A stretch of 34,325 nucleotides of DNA from Deltaproteobacteria bacterium (GCA_026388345.1 JAPLJY010000100.1:1-34325), one strand, 5' to 3'; positions 9,418-17,642 are shown, counted from the stretch's first letter. Translations and numbers: made by a program. The notes: generated by a model from the sequence alone, not told the origin.

Positions 9418-10311
9418 TTACTTTTTTGACAAGGTCGGCCGGGCGACCATCAGGAATGCCGCACTAAGCAATATGATAAAGACCAACAGGAAAAGGGCAT
9501 TAACCGCGGCCAAACCCAACCGCTGGCTCATGAAGGCGGTCTTGTATATGAGCAGCGACAAAACTTCGGTTTCTCTTCCTGGCCCGCCGAAGGTCATGAT
9601 GAACATCACTTCCAGGCTTCTAAAAGCGTCGATGATCCGGAGGAGGACCGCTACCCAGATCACCGGGGCAAGGAGGGGGATCTTCACCTGCCAAATCACT
9701 TGCCAGGTGGAAGCCCCATCCACTTGGGCGGCTTCCACGGGGTCTTTCGGCAGGCTCTGCAACCCCGCAAGGAAGAGAATGAACATAAAGGGAGTCCATT
9801 GCCAAATATCGGTGATAATGACCGCCGGCAAGGCCAAACCGGGAGTCCCCAGCCAGATCTTGGGTTCGAAGCCAACCAGTTCCAGAACATAGTTAATCAG
9901 GCCGTAGTTGGCATCGAACAGGTAACGCCAAAGCAGCCCTACGACAACGGGAGCAATCATGATGGGAACCATGAAAGCCGTCCGCAGAAGGGCAATGCCC
10001 TTCAAGCCCTTTTCGAGAAGAAAAGCGATCACAAGGCCCAAGAATAACTCCGCCGTAACAGCACAGACGGTAAATATAAGTGTTACTTGGATGGAATTGA
10101 AAACTGCCGGATCCTGCCATGCCCAAACGAAATTTTCCCAGCCGATATACTTGCGGGATCCTATCGGAGTTCCCAAGGACCAATCATAAAAGCAGAGCTC
10201 AAAGCCTTTAATGACCGGATAAAGGCAGGTAAAAGCCAGGATCAATACGGCAGGAGCGACAAAGAGATAGGGCGTGACTCCCTTGAAAGAATGTTTGTTT
10301 CCCATATTCAC
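9418..10311 (-). CDS. ABC transporter permease, MalF/UgpA type
   Basis: This 297-residue protein has an N-terminal span (YLFVAPAVLILAFTCLYPVI) and five further hydrophobic segments. The EAA loop reads EAAQVDGASTWQVIWQVKIPLLAP. Such proteins form the heterodimeric channel of CUT1-type sugar importers with the MalG-type partner encoded next. It is separated from the upstream lactonase gene by 119 bp containing a strong 13-bp hairpin, which could set a lower level for the permeases relative to the genes before it. Confidence 0.93.
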   Translation of the reverse strand: MNMGNKHSFKGVTPYLFVAPAVLILAFTCLYPVIKGFELCFYDWSLGTPIGSRKYIGWENFVWAWQDPAVFNSIQVTLIFTVCAVTAELFLGLVIAFLLEKGLKGIALLRTAFMVPIMIAPVVVGLLWRYLFDANYGLINYVLELVGFEPKIWLGTPGLALPAVIITDIWQWTPFMFILFLAGLQSLPKDPVEAAQVDGASTWQVIWQVKIPLLAPVIWVAVLLRIIDAFRSLEVMFIMTFGGPGRETEVLSLLIYKTAFMSQRLGLAAVNALFLLVFIILLSAAFLMVARPTLSKK

Positions 10312-10374
10312 CTAACGGGAGGAAGACTGTATGGGAATTATCGTTCCCCGCAGTCTCGGAAGCAAGGTTTTTTT

Positions 10375-10420
10375 CTTCGCCTCCCGGAGTAAAAAGTTCA
10401 TTGCCGGCCGGGAGGCGAAG
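10375..10420 (-). promoter_or_regulatory. Intercistronic 13-bp stem-loop
   Basis: A perfect 13-bp inverted repeat (CTTCGCCTCCCGG at 10375-10387; its complement at 10408-10420) encloses a 20-nt loop between the lactonase and first permease genes. No T-run follows it in the direction of operon transcription (the adjacent run is A on the coding strand), so it is not a standard terminator. It may slow decay of the upstream mRNA or attenuate read-through. Confidence 0.55.
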
Positions 10421-10430
10421 ATGGCAAAAG

Positions 10431-11492
10431 TTACAGGAACGATGGGAACGGGATATTCGGATCATCGGTGAAATAATCGCCGCAGTCTTTCGGATAGACA
10501 TACTTCCCGATGTCCTGGTCATCCGGATACAGGAACTTGCCGCCCACTTTCCAGATGACGAGTTTGAATTTCATCTGGTGCTTGTTGAAGTTGTGGAGCA
10601 TGACGAGCTCATTTGGATCCGGACACTGGGCGGCCCACATGTCCCAGTGAATGGGCATCAACACCCTGGCGTTGAGATCGCGTCCGATCCGCAGGGTGTC
10701 CGATGCGGTCAATTTGTCCGTGATCCCCGGCCCGTTGTCCCCGTACGAAACGAGGGCGACGTCGATCTTGTGCTGTTTGCCATGCCGGTAGTACCCGTTG
10801 GAGAAGTGGGAATCGCCGCTGTGGTAGATCGATCCGCCGGGGGTCTTAATGATGTAGTTCACCGCCCGCTCATCCATGCTGACAGGCATCTTGCCGCGGA
10901 GGTCACCCTCCGGAGGAGGCGTGATCAGGGCCGTGCGGTCGAAGGATTCGACGGCAATAATTTCCAGGTCTTTGATTTTGTATGACTGGCCGGGCTTCAG
11001 GACGACGATTCTCTTTTTGGGAACGCCCCAGCTCAACCACTTCTCGCCGCACATGGGGGGGCCGATGAAGAGGGCTTTCGTGTTCTTGACCGCCGCCGCA
11101 GCAACAAATTCACAGATATGATCCCCATGGATATGGGTAGAGAGAACCGCATCCATTTTTTTCACCCGGAAGGGATCGATGACGTGAGGGGAGATCCGAA
11201 GGAAAGGGGGGTATTTGCGGGCGCCGGTCATGCGGATGATCTGGGCGTCCTTGATCTGCTCGTAGGGAAGCTGCTTCTTGGTCGCCTCTCCTCTCTGAAC
11301 CCAGAAATCGATGGCGATATCCACTTTTGCCGGGGTTTTGATCCAAACGCCGCAGCAGGTGAGCCACCACATGGCGAATTTTTTAGGAGGAACCTTGGTC
11401 TCTTCGATCTCCTCATTCAGATACGTTCCCCATTCCGGGAAGACGCTGCGCAGCCAGGTATCCCGGTCAATCTTCTTGATATCAACAGCCAT
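10431..11492 (-). CDS. UlaG-like metallo-beta-lactamase-fold lactonase
   Basis: This protein resembles E. coli UlaG (L-ascorbate-6-phosphate lactonase) throughout its length (353 residues versus 354). Shared blocks include FPEWGxxLNEEIE, FAMWWLxCxGxW, the metal motif HIHGDH (residues 120-125), FIGPxxC, WGVPKxR, FDRTALI, MDxRAVNYxxKTPGGSxYHSGDSHxSN, and the PFxSFL end. UlaG opens the lactone ring of ascorbate-6-phosphate made by a phosphotransferase importer. Here the neighbours are an ABC importer instead, so the natural substrate may be an unphosphorylated lactone or a different sugar acid; this is inference. The start at 11492 (MAVDIKK) follows AAAGGA at about 11 nt; a second ATG four codons upstream is too close to that site. 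Confidence 0.85.
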   Translation of the reverse strand: MAVDIKKIDRDTWLRSVFPEWGTYLNEEIEETKVPPKKFAMWWLTCCGVWIKTPAKVDIAIDFWVQRGEATKKQLPYEQIKDAQIIRMTGARKYPPFLRISPHVIDPFRVKKMDAVLSTHIHGDHICEFVAAAAVKNTKALFIGPPMCGEKWLSWGVPKKRIVVLKPGQSYKIKDLEIIAVESFDRTALITPPPEGDLRGKMPVSMDERAVNYIIKTPGGSIYHSGDSHFSNGYYRHGKQHKIDVALVSYGDNGPGITDKLTASDTLRIGRDLNARVLMPIHWDMWAAQCPDPNELVMLHNFNKHQMKFKLVIWKVGGKFLYPDDQDIGKYVYPKDCGDYFTDDPNIPFPSFL

Positions 11493-11516
11493 AATAAACA
11501 TCCTTTCCGAAAGATT

Positions 11517-11559
11517 GGCAGGGGCGACCGCACGATGCGCGTGACAAGTCACCCCTGCC
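11517..11559 (-). promoter_or_regulatory. Stem-loop after the binding-protein gene
   Basis: An 8-bp inverted repeat (GGCAGGGG at 11517-11524, CCCCTGCC at 11552-11559) with a smaller nested hairpin (GTGAC/GTCAC) follows the stop of the solute-binding protein. Hairpins here are common in ABC operons, where they protect the binding-protein message so that it outnumbers the permeases. No T-run follows it. Confidence 0.5.
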
Positions 11560-11570
11560 GGTTTTCGTCA

Positions 11571-12920
11571 TTATTTTTTCCAGCTGTAATAGCCGCCCTT
11601 TTCCATGATTTTCATAACGGGCCCTACGACATCGTTCATCGCTTTTTCCGGAGTTTTCTTGCCCGTAATGGCTTCATGCAGGGCAATCCCGATATGCGAC
11701 ATAGAGATTTCCGGCCACTCCGGAGTCAAGGGACGCCAATCCGGATTTGCATACTTTAAGTTTTCCAGAATGGCGGCAAATTCCGGGTACTGCTTCTGCA
11801 TTTGCGGATCTTTGAGGGTGGACAGACGGTTGGGCATCGCACCGAAATTCGTGATTTTTCGATCAGCTGCCTTGGTGGTCAGCCACTGGAGAAGGAGGAA
11901 AGCGGCTTCTTTCTTCGTGGAATTTGCAGGGATGGCAATGCCGAAACCACCGGTCTCCGTGGAGTACTTTGTTCCTTTGGGATGGAGGGCGTATGCCACT
12001 TTCCCAACAACCTTCGACACCTTCGGATCCCTTACCTGACCCGGGAGAGCGGTGTTATCCAGATACATAGCCGCATTTCCTAAAAGGAAGGCATCGGTCA
12101 TGGATCCATAAGCAAACGTGGGGATCCCCGGAGGCCCTGTTTTAACGATCTCGATCATGGCCTTGATCGCTTTGATCGAGCCGTCTTTATGGAAAAGAGG
12201 TTCCCATTGATCACTGAATACTTCTCCGCCTAAAGGATTCATGTGGGTGAGCCATGCATGCTGAACCTGATGTCCGGCTTCGCCCCTCATCGTCAAACCG
12301 CCCATGCCGGGTTCTTTTTCCTTGACGAGTTTACAGAGTTTCAGCATTTCATCGTAGGTCTTGGGAACTTTCCAGCCATGCTTGTCAAAAATATCTTTGC
12401 GGTAAGCGAACATGCTGGTTTCCGTGCCGAAGGGAAGGCCATAAACAGAGGCGGTCGGACCGGGTAAATATCCTTTTCTGCCCCCGACGGTCCCGATAGC
12501 CTGAACGTAGCCAGGAACCAGATCAGCGGCATCATATTCCGGATCGGCTAATTCTGGATTGGCGAAGAAAGGGGCGAGGGGGGTGAGCAGGCCCTTGGTC
12601 ACATACTCGGTTTTCCACATGATCACGTAAGTGATCAGATCATAGTCCCCCTTGGGTTTGGACATTTCAAGGAGCTGTTTGTCCCGCATCTTCATGTATT
12701 CAAGCTTATCGATCTCCACCTTGATGCCCGTCTCTTTGGTGAATTCGGGGATGACCTGAGTCGCGTAATTGTAATAGGCAATGTTGGGGAAGTTGACTAC
12801 CAGCGTCGTCCCGGCGAATTTGGCATACGGGGAAGCGAAGACGCTGGCGGCTGCAAACAGCAGCGCAAGATTAATCGCAAGCAAAGTGATCATTCCTTTA
12901 TTCAAGCTTTTGATTTTCAT
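11571..12920 (-). CDS. ABC transporter solute-binding protein, family 1
   Basis: This 449-residue periplasmic protein has a Sec signal (MKIKSLNKGMITLLAINLAL, cleavage likely after VFAS). The mature part has the family 1 binding-protein pattern: VIPEFTKETGIKVEI, DYDLITYVIMWKTEYVTKGLLTPL, YGLPFGTETSMFAYRKDIFDKHGWKVPKTYDEMLKL, LLGNAAMYLDN, and ETGGFGIAIPANSTKKEAAFLLLQWL. It delivers a carbohydrate-type ligand to the two permeases downstream. AGGAGAGG precedes the start at good spacing. It is the first gene of the operon, divergent from the GntR regulator. The ligand is not known; the lactonase and SDR in the operon suggest a sugar acid or lactone. Confidence 0.93.
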   Translation of the reverse strand: MKIKSLNKGMITLLAINLALLFAAASVFASPYAKFAGTTLVVNFPNIAYYNYATQVIPEFTKETGIKVEIDKLEYMKMRDKQLLEMSKPKGDYDLITYVIMWKTEYVTKGLLTPLAPFFANPELADPEYDAADLVPGYVQAIGTVGGRKGYLPGPTASVYGLPFGTETSMFAYRKDIFDKHGWKVPKTYDEMLKLCKLVKEKEPGMGGLTMRGEAGHQVQHAWLTHMNPLGGEVFSDQWEPLFHKDGSIKAIKAMIEIVKTGPPGIPTFAYGSMTDAFLLGNAAMYLDNTALPGQVRDPKVSKVVGKVAYALHPKGTKYSTETGGFGIAIPANSTKKEAAFLLLQWLTTKAADRKITNFGAMPNRLSTLKDPQMQKQYPEFAAILENLKYANPDWRPLTPEWPEISMSHIGIALHEAITGKKTPEKAMNDVVGPVMKIMEKGGYYSWKK

Positions 12921-12963
12921 GAAACCTCTCCTTTCCTGGTTTTAATCTCTCGGGGTGAATTCC

Positions 12964-13017
12964 CCGAAGCTTGCTTCGGTCCTTGCTGTCTCAGATACCC
13001 CGCAGCTTGCTGCGGGG
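12964..13017. repeat. Two tandem TT-looped palindromes
   Basis: Two perfect short hairpins sit in the leader of the transporter operon. CCGAAGC-TT-GCTTCGG covers 12964-12979 and CCCCGCAGC-TT-GCTGCGGGG covers 12998-13017. They share the scheme (C)CCCGxAGC-TT-GCTxCGG(GG), so they look like copies of one dispersed genomic palindrome family of the REP kind. They would form strong hairpins in the operon's 5' leader RNA. Confidence 0.7.
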
Positions 13018-13099
13018 AAGTTCATTGGGATGGGTTAGGGGGTGAATAAAATGAACTCTATTCGGCAATGACTTTCGGCGGCCACCTCCTCTCTCATGC

Positions 13100-13402
13100 A
13101 TGCTGGCTCATTTTTTCCTCCGGCACATGAGAATCCGGTTGGGGAAAAAAGCACCGGCTCTTACGCTGCCGCAGTTTAGACTGCTCAGCAGCGCCGTGCT
13201 GCCCATGAATAAGTTTGATACCGTTGATCTCATTGACCTCGTCTCATGGATACCGATGAAGAACCATCGGGTTTATCTCGCTCATCGGAAACGAAAGCTT
13301 GCTGCGTTGAAGGTGTCATATTTTGCATTGCCGCAAGGCCATTATAATGCATTGCCCTTGTGCGACACTATAGATAATTTAACAATGAAGTCAACAAAAT
13401 AA
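13100..13402 (+). other. Spacer with possible MarR-like gene remnant
   Basis: The 583 bp between the binding-protein gene and gntR holds an open frame of 100 codons here. Its first third, HFFLRHMRIRLGKKAPALTL followed by PQFRLLS, resembles the N-terminal helix of MarR-type regulators (..LTLPQFRVL..). The rest does not look like a winged helix, the start has no clear ribosome site, and the frame overlaps the proposed operon promoter. The most likely reading is a decayed remnant or a chance frame, not a working gene. Confidence 0.2.
13367..13394 (-). promoter_or_regulatory. Proposed promoter of the transporter operon
   Basis: On the minus strand, TTGACT (13389-13394) and TATAGT (13367-13372) are separated by 16 bp, a good sigma-70 type match. 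It would drive the binding-protein-to-SDR operon with a leader of about 440 nt that includes the two TT-looped hairpins. Confidence 0.45.
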
Positions 13403-13430
13403 TTGGCTGAGCGAATATTGATAAACTAAA

Positions 13431-13460
13431 TTGTTGTATTTTATAAATAAATAATATAAT
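13431..13460 (+). promoter_or_regulatory. Proposed gntR promoter
   Basis: TTGTTG (13431-13436) and a perfect TATAAT (13455-13460) are 18 bp apart in a very AT-rich stretch just before the regulator gene. Transcription would start near 13467, so the palindrome at 13471-13486 would overlap the first transcribed bases. Confidence 0.5.
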
Positions 13461-13470
13461 ATAATATTTA

Positions 13471-13486
13471 ATATGTGATCACATAT
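13471..13486. promoter_or_regulatory. 16-bp palindromic operator candidate
   Basis: ATATGTGATCACATAT is a perfect palindrome ending 17 bp before the gntR start and immediately downstream of its proposed promoter. GntR/FadR-type dimers bind short palindromes of this size, and the position suits autorepression. Control of the divergent operon would need a second site or looping, since its proposed promoter lies about 80 bp away. Confidence 0.6.
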
Positions 13487-13503
13487 AGCAAAACGAGGCG
13501 CAT

Positions 13504-14175
13504 ATGGCTATTGAAAAGATCTCCTTGAAAACTCTCCGGCAGAAAGTTTATGATCAGCTCCGGGACAAAATAATCTCCGCGGAAATTCTCCCCGGTGAAA
13601 CGATAAGCCTCCGGGAACTGGCCCAGAAGTTCGGGGTCAGCCTGATGCCGGTGCGTGAGGCCTTGTGGCAGCTCGAATCCGAGCGGATCATTGTCATCGA
13701 GAGCAACAAGCGAATTCGGGTCAACACCTTGACCGCCAAAGAGATGGAAGAAGCCTTGCGTTTGCGTCTCTTGCTCGAATCGACGGCCGCCGAGAGGGCT
13801 TGCGATTTGAGACCCGAAAGCGAATTACCCAAATTGAGAAAACATCTGGAAGCGTTACAGGGAGCCGTAGACCGGCCGAAGATATTTATGCGCAAGAACA
13901 GCCAATTTCACATTTCCATTTACTCCTTTGCGGACTCCCCGCTGCTGTTGGAAATGATTGAACGATTGATGGCCCGGGTGGGGCCTTATGTCTATACCTA
14001 TGCCATTGCAGGGCAAGATAATTCAAGAATTCTAAAGCATCACGGCAACATGTTTCAGGGGTTGGTGGAGAGAAACAAAAATATGATAACGGAAGCGCTC
14101 CGGGAAGATTTAAAGGCGGCGGCGCATATTATTCTTCCCGCTCTCGAACAGAAATCTCAAAAGGAAAAAAATTAA
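13504..14175 (+). CDS. GntR-family regulator with FCD domain
   Basis: This 223-residue regulator has an N-terminal winged helix (residues about 10-75: LRQKVYDQLRDKIISAEILP, ISLRELAQKFGVSLMPVREALWQLESERII) and a C-terminal all-helical FCD effector domain (EALRLRLLLESTAAERACDL; FHISIYSFADSPLLLEMIERL; HHGNMFQGLVERN). FCD domains bind carboxylic acids or sugar acids, often with a metal held by Asp/His residues. The gene is divergent from the ABC/lactonase operon and is the natural candidate for its substrate-responsive repressor. A perfect 16-bp palindrome precedes it. Confidence 0.92.
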   Translation: MAIEKISLKTLRQKVYDQLRDKIISAEILPGETISLRELAQKFGVSLMPVREALWQLESERIIVIESNKRIRVNTLTAKEMEEALRLRLLLESTAAERACDLRPESELPKLRKHLEALQGAVDRPKIFMRKNSQFHISIYSFADSPLLLEMIERLMARVGPYVYTYAIAGQDNSRILKHHGNMFQGLVERNKNMITEALREDLKAAAHIILPALEQKSQKEKN

Positions 14176-14234
14176 TTGATAAGAAGTTGCTTTTGCGTAG
14201 ATTGCGGATACGGAAAGCGATTTTGCATGTGAAG

Positions 14235-14325
14235 CTTCCCGCTCCCGCTTTCGCGAGGGGAATCTCCGGCAGGAATCCTGTCCTTTCAGCGGCTTCATAG
14301 ATTCCCACGTTCGCAGGAATGACAA
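14235..14325. repeat. Dispersed intergenic repeat between convergent genes
   Basis: The 237 bp between gntR and the next, convergent gene hold no gene. The stretch contains CCCGCTTTCGCGAGGGG and ATTCCCACGTTCGCAGGAAT plus a GACAAAG tail. These match the general look of the intergenic ATTCCCGC..GCGGGAATGAC repeats found in many copies in deltaproteobacterial genomes. They may also serve as a two-way transcription barrier. Confidence 0.45.
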
Positions 14326-14412
14326 AGAAGGTAGATTTTCGAAGCCTTCGCAATAAGGGTATCTTCCAAAGGTCTCGAGAACGCTGAGGGTTCTGCAAAG
14401 CGGGGGTACGGC

Positions 14413-17088
14413 CTACCCGGCCAGGGAGAGACCGACCCGCACGAGATCGTCGGAAATGCGGCTGCGGGTCATGCCCAGCCGTTCGCACAGCGCGGTCATC
14501 CGGTGGTTGGTTGGCTCCAGGAATCCGTAGAATTCATGCAAGCCCCGCTCCGAGGCGATCCCCACGAGAATGTCCAGGAGTTTGGCGGCCAGCCCCCTTC
14601 CCTGGAACTCGTCGTGAACGATGATGGCGAATTCCCCCGCGGTCCCTTTTGCATCGATGATCAGGTTCCCGATGCCGATGAGCCGTTTTTGCTTCTCCCG
14701 CCGGATCTCGGCCACGATCGCCATCTCCCGGTCATAGTCGATGTTGCAGGAGCGCACGTGCATGGCGTGGCTGATGTGCGTGAGGCTCTGATAGAACCGG
14801 GAACGGATCGTCTCCGGTGAGACGCTGGTGAGCATCTCGTGCTCCAGGGGTTCGTCCTCGGGGCGGATCGGCCGGAGGATCACCTCGGTCCCGTCGGACA
14901 GATGCCATGGCGTCACATACCGTGTGGGATAGGGTGTGATGACGAGGTGGGGATAGGCCGCGGTTTTTCCTTCAACGCTGTCCGTATCCAGGATGATTCG
15001 GGCGTCCAGCGCAAAGGCCTTCCCCCCGCTGACGGCGATGGGGTTGATGTCCATCTCCCGGATTTCGGGAAAATCGATGATCATGTTGGAAAAGCCCACG
15101 AGGATCTGTTCAATCTGGCGCAGATCGGCGGCGGGCTTCCCCCGGTACCCCTGGAGCATGCGGTAAACGTTTGTCTCCTCCATGAGCCGGCGGGCCAGGG
15201 TCTGGTTCAGGGGCGGGAGGCCGACGGAGAAATCCCGGAACAGCTCCACGCCGATCCCCCCCATGCCGAAGAGGATGACGGCGCCGAACTGGCGGTCCTT
15301 CTTCGCCCCCAGGATCAGTTCGTAATCGATGCGCTCGACCATTTTCTGGACCGTGACGCCGCGGACGGTCGCCTCGGGGGCGAGCCGGCGGACCCCGTCG
15401 AGGATCCGGTGGTAGGCGGTCTTGAGCGCCTCGTCGGAATCGATCCCGGTGATGACCCCCCCCACGTCCTGGCGGAAGACGATCTCGGGAGAGGCGACCT
15501 TGAGGACCAGAGGATAGCCGATCCAGTGGGCATGGGAGAGGGCGTCTTCCAGCGTGAAGGCCATCCGGGAGGAGACGACGGGGATTCCGTAATTCCGGAG
15601 GAACTTCCAGGAGTTTTCCTCCGTGAGGACGAAGCAGGACTCCCGGCAGGCCTGGCGGATCAGTGCCTTGAGATGGTTCTTCGGCGGCGCCTCGTCCATG
15701 GGGAGTTCCGCCGGCGTCTCGTTCAGGAGCTGGAGGTTCCGCTCATACTGGGTCATGTAGATATAGGTCCGGACGGCGTCCTCCGCCGTCTCGTAGGCGG
15801 GGATCCCCTTTTCCACCAGAAGCTCCCGCCCCTGTTGGACCTCGCGTCCCCCCATCCAGGTTGTCAGCAGGGGTTTGTCCGTCCCGGCCGCCGTGTCGAT
15901 CAGGGCCGCCGCCAGTTCCTCGGAGCGGGCTGAGTCCTGGGGGGTATAGATGGCCAGGAGGCCGTCCACCCCGGGATCCTTGAAACAGACGGCGACCGCC
16001 TCCACGTATCGGCGGACATCGGCGTCGCGCAGCAGATCAATGGGGTTTCCCGGTTTCCAGTGGGGAGGCATCAGGGCGTTCAGCGCCTGAAGTGTCGGTT
16101 CGGAGAGATTCGCCAGGACGCCTCCGGAGCGCAGCAGGCGGTGGGTGGCCATGATCCCGATACCGCCGGCGTTTGCCATGATGGCCAGACGCGGTCCCTT
16201 GGGCCGGTTTCGGGCGTACAGCACGCTCGCGGCGTTGAAAAGGTCCTGCGCCTCCCGGACCCGGACGACGCCCAGGCGGCGGAAGAGGGCGTCATAGACC
16301 TCTTCCGCACCGGCCATCATCCCCGCGTGGGTCAGGCCGACGCGCTCGCCCCCCGCGAGGACCGGAGGCTTGAGCAGGACGATGGGCTTGTTGCGGGCGA
16401 AGCCGCGGACGGCGCTGACGAAACGCTTCGCGTTGCCCACCACCTCTTCCATGTAGATGATGATGCTCTTCGTGTGTGGGTCGTCGCCGAGGAAGTCGAT
16501 GACATCTCCGAAATCGACGTCGATGGCCGAACCCAGGGAAATAACCATGCTGAAACCGATGTGGGCGCTGATTCCCCAGTCGAACAGGGTCCGGCCGAAC
16601 CCGCCCGTCTGGGCGATGAAGGCGATGTTGCCCGCTTCGGGGGTCTCCCGGAGAAAGGTGGCGTTGAGGCCGACATTGGGCCGCATGACCCCCAGGCAGT
16701 TGGGGCCGACGATCCGCATCCCGTAGGCCTGGTTGATCCGGAGGATCTCCTCTTCGAGGCGTTTTCCCGCTTCGCCCGTCTCCCGGAAACCGGAGGAGAT
16801 GACGATGATTCCCTCCGTACCGGCCCTCCCGCAGGCGTCGACGATCTCCGGTACGGTGGCGGCGGGGACTGCGACGACGGCCAAATCCACGGGTTCGGGC
16901 AGCGTGTCGATGCCGGTCCAGCAGGGGCGTCCCAAGACCTCTTTCCGCCCCGGATTGACGGGATAAACCGTACGGTCGCCGGAGGCCAGCGCGTTTTCCA
17001 GGATGGTCCGTCCGAACGTTCCCTCCCGTTCCGTTGCGCCGATGACGGCGATCGTCTTCGGATTGAAGAGCTTCTGCAGATCACCCAT
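14413..17088 (-). CDS. ADP-forming acyl-CoA synthetase fused to GNAT (PatZ-like)
   Basis: This 891-residue protein has the layout of type I protein acetyltransferases such as E. coli PatZ (886 residues). Residues 1-450 are CoA-binding and succinyl-CoA-ligase-like (AVIGATEREGTFGRTILEN, GPNCLGVMRPNVGLNATF). About 480-700 is an ATP-grasp domain (YGIPVVSSRMAFTLEDALSH, GYPLVLKVASPEI). About 725-885 is a GNAT acetyltransferase (VILRPIRPEDEPLEHEM, FQGRGLAAKLLDILVGIA, NHRMTALCERLGM). His254 in GLTHAGMMAG lies where ADP-forming synthetases carry their phosphorylated His, so the synthetase half may still be catalytic, unlike in some Pat proteins. The start follows GGAGGAAAC. It could acetylate AMP-forming acetyl-CoA synthetase or make ATP from acyl-CoA. 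Confidence 0.9.
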   Translation of the reverse strand: MGDLQKLFNPKTIAVIGATEREGTFGRTILENALASGDRTVYPVNPGRKEVLGRPCWTGIDTLPEPVDLAVVAVPAATVPEIVDACGRAGTEGIIVISSGFRETGEAGKRLEEEILRINQAYGMRIVGPNCLGVMRPNVGLNATFLRETPEAGNIAFIAQTGGFGRTLFDWGISAHIGFSMVISLGSAIDVDFGDVIDFLGDDPHTKSIIIYMEEVVGNAKRFVSAVRGFARNKPIVLLKPPVLAGGERVGLTHAGMMAGAEEVYDALFRRLGVVRVREAQDLFNAASVLYARNRPKGPRLAIMANAGGIGIMATHRLLRSGGVLANLSEPTLQALNALMPPHWKPGNPIDLLRDADVRRYVEAVAVCFKDPGVDGLLAIYTPQDSARSEELAAALIDTAAGTDKPLLTTWMGGREVQQGRELLVEKGIPAYETAEDAVRTYIYMTQYERNLQLLNETPAELPMDEAPPKNHLKALIRQACRESCFVLTEENSWKFLRNYGIPVVSSRMAFTLEDALSHAHWIGYPLVLKVASPEIVFRQDVGGVITGIDSDEALKTAYHRILDGVRRLAPEATVRGVTVQKMVERIDYELILGAKKDRQFGAVILFGMGGIGVELFRDFSVGLPPLNQTLARRLMEETNVYRMLQGYRGKPAADLRQIEQILVGFSNMIIDFPEIREMDINPIAVSGGKAFALDARIILDTDSVEGKTAAYPHLVITPYPTRYVTPWHLSDGTEVILRPIRPEDEPLEHEMLTSVSPETIRSRFYQSLTHISHAMHVRSCNIDYDREMAIVAEIRREKQKRLIGIGNLIIDAKGTAGEFAIIVHDEFQGRGLAAKLLDILVGIASERGLHEFYGFLEPTNHRMTALCERLGMTRSRISDDLVRVGLSLAG

Positions 17089-17227
17089 GCCGTTTCCTCC
17101 TTCGGGTGCGTGAACCGGATGACCCCGGATGGTTCATCCGGTTGATGCATATTTCCGGTAGTCAAGCATTTGGTAATGTTGACGGAACTACATACTTTCA
17201 CCTGAAAATGCGCCATTAACTTATTGA

Positions 17228-17345
17228 AATCATTGCATCAAACTTCCCTACCCTTCAAGGGGAGGGTAAGGGGGGGATGGGGTCGCCCAGCAATTTTCAT
17301 CCCCCTTTGTGACGGCAGGCCGTCATGAGAGTTTCAATCGGAAAT
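17228..17345. repeat. Gene-free spacer with hairpins
   Basis: The 554 bp between the synthetase and the emrA-like gene carry no convincing gene. At 17249-17268, TACCCT/AGGGTA frame a G/C-rich loop, followed by a G-rich run, typical of dispersed intergenic repeats. At 17310-17325 there is a perfect 7-bp stem TGACGGC-AG-GCCGTCA. The rest (17346-17642) shows no recognisable feature apart from the emrA ribosome site. No convincing promoter for the efflux genes was found. Confidence 0.45.
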
Positions 17346-17642
17346 GGATGACACTCGCCTTTGTCGGGACCCCGACTGCTCCTGGGATGAATACATCCAA
17401 TCATAACGCATCGTGAAAAAGAGGCGCACAGGAGAGGTCTGCCTGAATTGTGCTCAAAAATGCCTTCTTGACGGGTGACTCGACCAAAAGGTGAGCTGAT
17501 TTCTCAAGAGGACATTCATAGACGTTATCATACAGAAAATCACTCCTGGATGCCACGGGAGTTTTTCGTTGGCGGAGATTGACAGCGCGGCGCAAAAAGG
17601 CTATCAAGAAAAAATACATGCTCAAGAGGGGAGAATGATTTC

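Noticed and set aside
12964..13017. CRISPR repeat-spacer array
   Set aside because: Only two palindromes with different arms and no equal spacers; no cas genes. No CRISPR array was seen anywhere in the window.
13471..13486. CRP-binding site
   Set aside because: TGTGA and TCACA are fused as TGTGATCACA, lacking the six-base spacer of a CRP site; a GntR-type operator fits better.
14839..17145. Two plus-strand open frames of over 360 codons (14839-15933, 16060-17145)
   Set aside because: They are antisense to the 891-residue acyl-CoA synthetase/GNAT gene and have no recognisable motifs or ribosome sites.
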